64,000 nucleotides of DNA from Acidimicrobiia bacterium. Its GTDB lineage: Bacteria; Actinomycetota; Acidimicrobiia; Spongiisociales; Spongiisociaceae. The stretch covers positions 121,850 to 185,849 of the forward strand of contig VXMM01000002.1 of the NCBI GenBank assembly GCA_009841105.1. The letters run 5' to 3'. Below, piece after piece: positions 61,659-64,000 of the stretch. The notes below the pieces were generated by a model that ran no database searches, was not told the DNA's origin, and worked only from the letters and a program-made list of their open reading frames with translations. The position numbers were made by a program, and so were the translations under genes. Within the stretch, counting starts at the first letter, position 1, and every line of letters starts with the position of its first letter.

Positions 61659-61982
61659 CTAAGTTACCCAGTCCCTGAGTTCCGAGAGGATGGCGGCCTT
61701 AGGCCGGGCTCCCACGATCCGCCTCTTCTCCACGCCGTTCTGGAACACCACCATGGTGGGGATGCTCATGACCTGATACTGGAACGGGGTCTGCTGGTTC
61801 TCGTCGATGTTGAGCTTGGCGATGGTGATCTGGTCGCCGTAGTCGGCGGCGATCTCGACCAGCAAGGGCGCTACCAGGCGGCACGGACCGCACCACTCCG
61901 CCCAGAAATCGACCAGCACCGGCTTGCTGCCGGCGACGGCCCGCGCGAAGTCGGCGTCGGTAAGCGTTACGACATCAGCCAT
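61659..61982 (-). CDS. trxA: Thioredoxin
   Basis: Thioredoxin, 107 residues, with the redox site WCGPC in FWAEWCGPCRLVAP and a cis-Pro in SIPTMVVFQNG. The start at 61982 has a strong AAGGAGG-type site; a longer frame to 62132 is rejected. Paired with trxB 103 bp upstream, as in many actinobacterial origin regions. Confidence 0.96.
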   Translation of the reverse strand: MADVVTLTDADFARAVAGSKPVLVDFWAEWCGPCRLVAPLLVEIAADYGDQITIAKLNIDENQQTPFQYQVMSIPTMVVFQNGVEKRRIVGARPKAAILSELRDWVT

Positions 61983-62085
61983 GACCTGGATCCTCCTTAG
62001 GATGCGTGTGTCTGAACTACTGTAGGTTATTGTTTTACTTGCTGTCTTAGCGATGACTCGATACGGTCTCGAGTCTCTGTGGACT

Positions 62086-63006
62086 TCATTCCTGGGCCTC
62101 GAGCCACCGCTCTGCATCGATCGCTGCCGCACAGCCGGTTCCGGCGGCCGTCACGGCTTGGCGGTAGACCTTGTCCACCACATCGCCGGAGGCGAACACA
62201 CCCTCCGCGTTCGTCATCGTGCTGCGACCCGGGAGCCGGATGTAACCCTGCTCGTCCAGGTCGATCTGGCCGCGGAACAGATCGGTATTGGGGATGTGCC
62301 CGATCGCGATGAAGACTCCATCGGTGGTGTGCTCACGCGTATCCCCGCTGATGACGTCCCGCAGCATCACGCCTGCCACCGTCGACTCACCCCGGATCTC
62401 CTCCACGGTGGTATTCCACAAGACATCGATCTTCTCGTTGGCCAGCGCGCGACCGGCCATGATCCGGGAAGCCCGGAACCGGTCCCTACGATGCACGATG
62501 GTCACGCTCGAGGCGAACTTGGTCAGGAACAGGGCCTCCTCCATCGCTGAGTCACCGCCGCCGACCACCACCAGATCCTTGCCCCGGAAGAAGAAGCCGT
62601 CACAGGTAGCGCAGGCCGATACGCCACGACCTATGAGGGCCTCCTCGCCGGGTACTCCGAGAAAGCGGGCGGTGGCGCCCGTGGCGATGATCACCGCCCG
62701 CGCCGAATGATGGTCCGATCCCACCTGGACCTCGAACGGCTGCCGGGCGAAGTCGACCGATGTGACGTCGGTGGTGATCAGGGTGGCGCCGAAGCGCTCG
62801 GCCTGCTTGCGGAAGCGCTCCATGAGTTCTGGGCCCATGATCCCGTCGGGAAATCCCGGATAGTTCTCCACATCGGTGGTGATCATCAACTGTCCTCCCG
62901 CAGCCGACCCTTCGAAGACCAGAGGGGATAGGTCGGCCCGGGCCGCGTAGAGGGCTGCCGTGAGCCCGGCGGGGCCCGATCCGATGATGATCAGGTTCTG
63001 GGTCAT
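62086..63006 (-). CDS. trxB: Thioredoxin reductase
   Basis: A 306-residue low-Mr thioredoxin reductase that passes NADPH electrons to thioredoxin. FAD-binding [16 protein letters not shown], redox pair CATC in [18 protein letters not shown] site [15 protein letters not shown], and the C-terminal [22 protein letters not shown] (seen as [15 protein letters not shown]) are intact. ATG overlaps the upstream small gene's stop (ATGA). Confidence 0.97.
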   Translation of the reverse strand: MTQNLIIIGSGPAGLTAALYAARADLSPLVFEGSAAGGQLMITTDVENYPGFPDGIMGPELMERFRKQAERFGATLITTDVTSVDFARQPFEVQVGSDHHSARAVIIATGATARFLGVPGEEALIGRGVSACATCDGFFFRGKDLVVVGGGDSAMEEALFLTKFASSVTIVHRRDRFRASRIMAGRALANEKIDVLWNTTVEEIRGESTVAGVMLRDVISGDTREHTTDGVFIAIGHIPNTDLFRGQIDLDEQGYIRLPGRSTMTNAEGVFASGDVVDKVYRQAVTAAGTGCAAAIDAERWLEAQE

Positions 63007-63308
63007 TCACTGCCTCCGGGTGGCGGCTCCTCGGGCACTTGCCTTCCCTTACGCCATGACAACCATCCGGCGGCCAGAAATAATCCCCCGAAGGCGGCGT
63101 AGGCTCCGGTGGCTCCGGTGGCCATCGCCAGGAGCCGGAAGAGAGCAACGCTGATCAGAACGATCGCTGCCAGGATGAGCACCACGGCTCCTATGCCAAA
63201 GGCGGTCAGGGTGATCCCGCGGTCGAGCCGGTCCACTGTCAGCGAACGAACTCTGGCGGCGATCCCTTCCAGTAGGTCGGCAAAGCGAGCGGCGTAGCTC
63301 TCTTTCAC
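63003..63308 (-). CDS. Small membrane protein, holin-like topology
   Basis: A 101-residue protein with a charged N-terminal helix ([23 protein letters not shown]) and two hydrophobic segments ([20 protein letters not shown] and [18 protein letters not shown]). It resembles actinobacterial holin-X-type small membrane proteins in layout only. GTG start at 63308; stop overlaps the trxB ATG. Function unknown; possibly cotranscribed with trxB and trxA. Confidence 0.6.
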   Translation of the reverse strand: MKESYAARFADLLEGIAARVRSLTVDRLDRGITLTAFGIGAVVLILAAIVLISVALFRLLAMATGATGAYAAFGGLFLAAGWLSWRKGRQVPEEPPPGGSE

Positions 63309-63376
63309 ATGGGGCAGATTAGCCCTATGGGGAGTCAGGGCCAGACGAGTGGGTCCAAGGGTATTGGCCGATCCAT

Positions 63377-64000
63377 CTAGGACCCGTCCGTGACCGCCCG
63401 GAGGGCCACCGCCCGGCAGTCCGGGTAGACGAACAGGGCCAGAACTCCGGCCCCGGGTTGGGCGTCCGGGCCAAATGCGACCAGGTAAGCCTCGCCCGGC
63501 ACGCCGTCGACAAGCCCGGGGGCCATCCAGAGGATCACCCCGCTCGCCCCTGCCATCTCCGCCGCTTCGTGCCAGCACACCAGGCCTTCCTCTCCAGCAC
63601 GGTCGGCAAGCTCCGCGACCGGCACGGGCGCCATCTCGGTAACCGCGGCCAGCGTCTCCAGTACCTCCAACATCTCGCGGGCCTCCTCGGGCTGGCCGGT
63701 TGCTACCTCGAACGCCACGTAGCCCGGCCCGAGGCTGCCGGCTTCCTCGTCGGCCATCTCGGCTTCCGGAGTCTCCGCCAAGGCCTCCTCCATAGCCATC
63801 TCGGCCTCAGCCTGCGCCTCCTCGGCCACCGACCGCGCAACCTCCGCGGCCTCGGCCTGCTCTGCGACTTCGTCCGCCTCCATTTCCGCGGCTGCAGCCT
63901 GCTCGGCGGCGGCCTCTTCGGCCGGCCGGGCGGAGTCCTCGGGAGCTTCCGGAGCCGGAGCCGGTGCTGCGGTGGTCGCCGGTGCTGCGGTGGTCGCCGG
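63377..64000 (-). CDS. Ala/Glu-rich hypothetical protein, 5' end outside window
   Basis: A partial gene that continues past the right edge; no start is visible inside. The N-terminal part available is low-complexity (Thr/Ala/Pro then Ala/Glu, with repeats of PATTAA), probably coiled or disordered. The C-terminal about 120 residues look folded (GPGYVAFEVATGQPEEAREML, WHEAAEMAGASGVILWMAPGL, GAGVLALFVYPDCRAVAL) but are not recognised. Possibly a surface or extracytoplasmic protein. Confidence 0.55.
   Translation of the reverse strand, partial: PATTAAPATTAAPAPAPEAPEDSARPAEEAAAEQAAAAEMEADEVAEQAEAAEVARSVAEEAQAEAEMAMEEALAETPEAEMADEEAGSLGPGYVAFEVATGQPEEAREMLEVLETLAAVTEMAPVPVAELADRAGEEGLVCWHEAAEMAGASGVILWMAPGLVDGVPGEAYLVAFGPDAQPGAGVLALFVYPDCRAVALRAVTDGS
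63962..63997. repeat. Two tandem 18-bp units
   Basis: ccggtgctgcggtggtcg occurs twice in direct succession and starts a third time at the window edge. It encodes the PATTAA repeat of the partial gene at 63377-64000. The array probably continues beyond the window. Confidence 0.7.

Noticed and set aside
1..64000. tRNA, rRNA, CRISPR array, prophage or toxin-antitoxin systems
   Set aside because: Intergenic gaps were read on both strands; no cloverleaf, repeat-spacer array or phage gene block was recognised.

Overview
This is a high-GC chromosomal window that carries the replication origin neighbourhood of an actinobacterium. The block of dnaA, dnaN, recF, dciA (DUF721), gyrB and gyrA followed by DUF3566 genes points to Actinobacteria. 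The overall character (GTG/TTG starts on most replication genes, short rpmH, fused dipeptide-type ABC ATPase) suggests an uncultured, Acidimicrobiia-like lineage. That placement is an inference; no rRNA, tRNA, CRISPR array or prophage was seen.

Layout. (1) 1-17.2 kb: an accessory metabolic region. It holds sulfoacetaldehyde acetyltransferase (xsc), an acylating aldehyde dehydrogenase resembling SauS, and a two-subunit ADP-forming acyl-CoA ligase resembling SauCD, which together could form a sulfoacetate degradation route. Interspersed are a second ThDP enzyme, a PhyH-type dioxygenase, a secreted PPC-repeat protein, a TAP-like lipoprotein hydrolase, an NCS2 permease with an extra C-terminal domain, a PP2C phosphatase, a VanZ-like protein and a HAD hydrolase. 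(2) 17.2-21.6 kb: a molybdopterin oxidoreductase and an Fe-S/NrfD fusion partner. (3) 21.8-28.0 kb: a DrrAB-like ABC exporter, a DHA2-type MFS exporter, a fragment of a PEP-hydrolase-like gene and an MBL-rhodanese (persulfide dioxygenase-like) protein. (4) 28.1-38.9 kb: late cobalamin synthesis and salvage (cobU, phosphatase, cobQ, cobD, cbiB, cobS, cobT on the minus strand; btuFCD and cobO on the plus strand behind a cobalamin riboswitch). (5) 38.9-46.6 kb: an AlkD-like protein, a small coupled gene pair and a dipeptide-type ABC importer. (6) 46.8-61.5 kb: the origin region. Minus-strand genes run leftward from dnaA through gyrA and two DUF3566 genes; plus-strand genes run rightward through rpmH, rnpA, yidD, yidC, jag, parA and parB, with a parS site before parA. 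(7) 61.6-64.0 kb: trxA, trxB, a small membrane protein and an Ala/Glu-rich partial gene.

How the genes work together. The proposed sulfonate module would activate sulfoacetate to sulfoacetyl-CoA (SauCD-like), reduce it to sulfoacetaldehyde (SauS-like) and cleave it to acetyl phosphate and sulfite (Xsc). The B12 block scavenges corrinoids and attaches the lower ligand. Its importer is controlled by a riboswitch, with a perfect hairpin that would hide the Shine-Dalgarno sequence of btuF.

Non-genic structure worth attention: a 101-bp element with 16-bp terminal inverted repeats in the cob operon, a dispersed intergenic repeat of about 50 bp, a DnaA-box cluster on the dnaA-rpmH side rather than between dnaA and dnaN, and an unexplained 429-bp GC-rich stretch at 39.6-40.0 kb.
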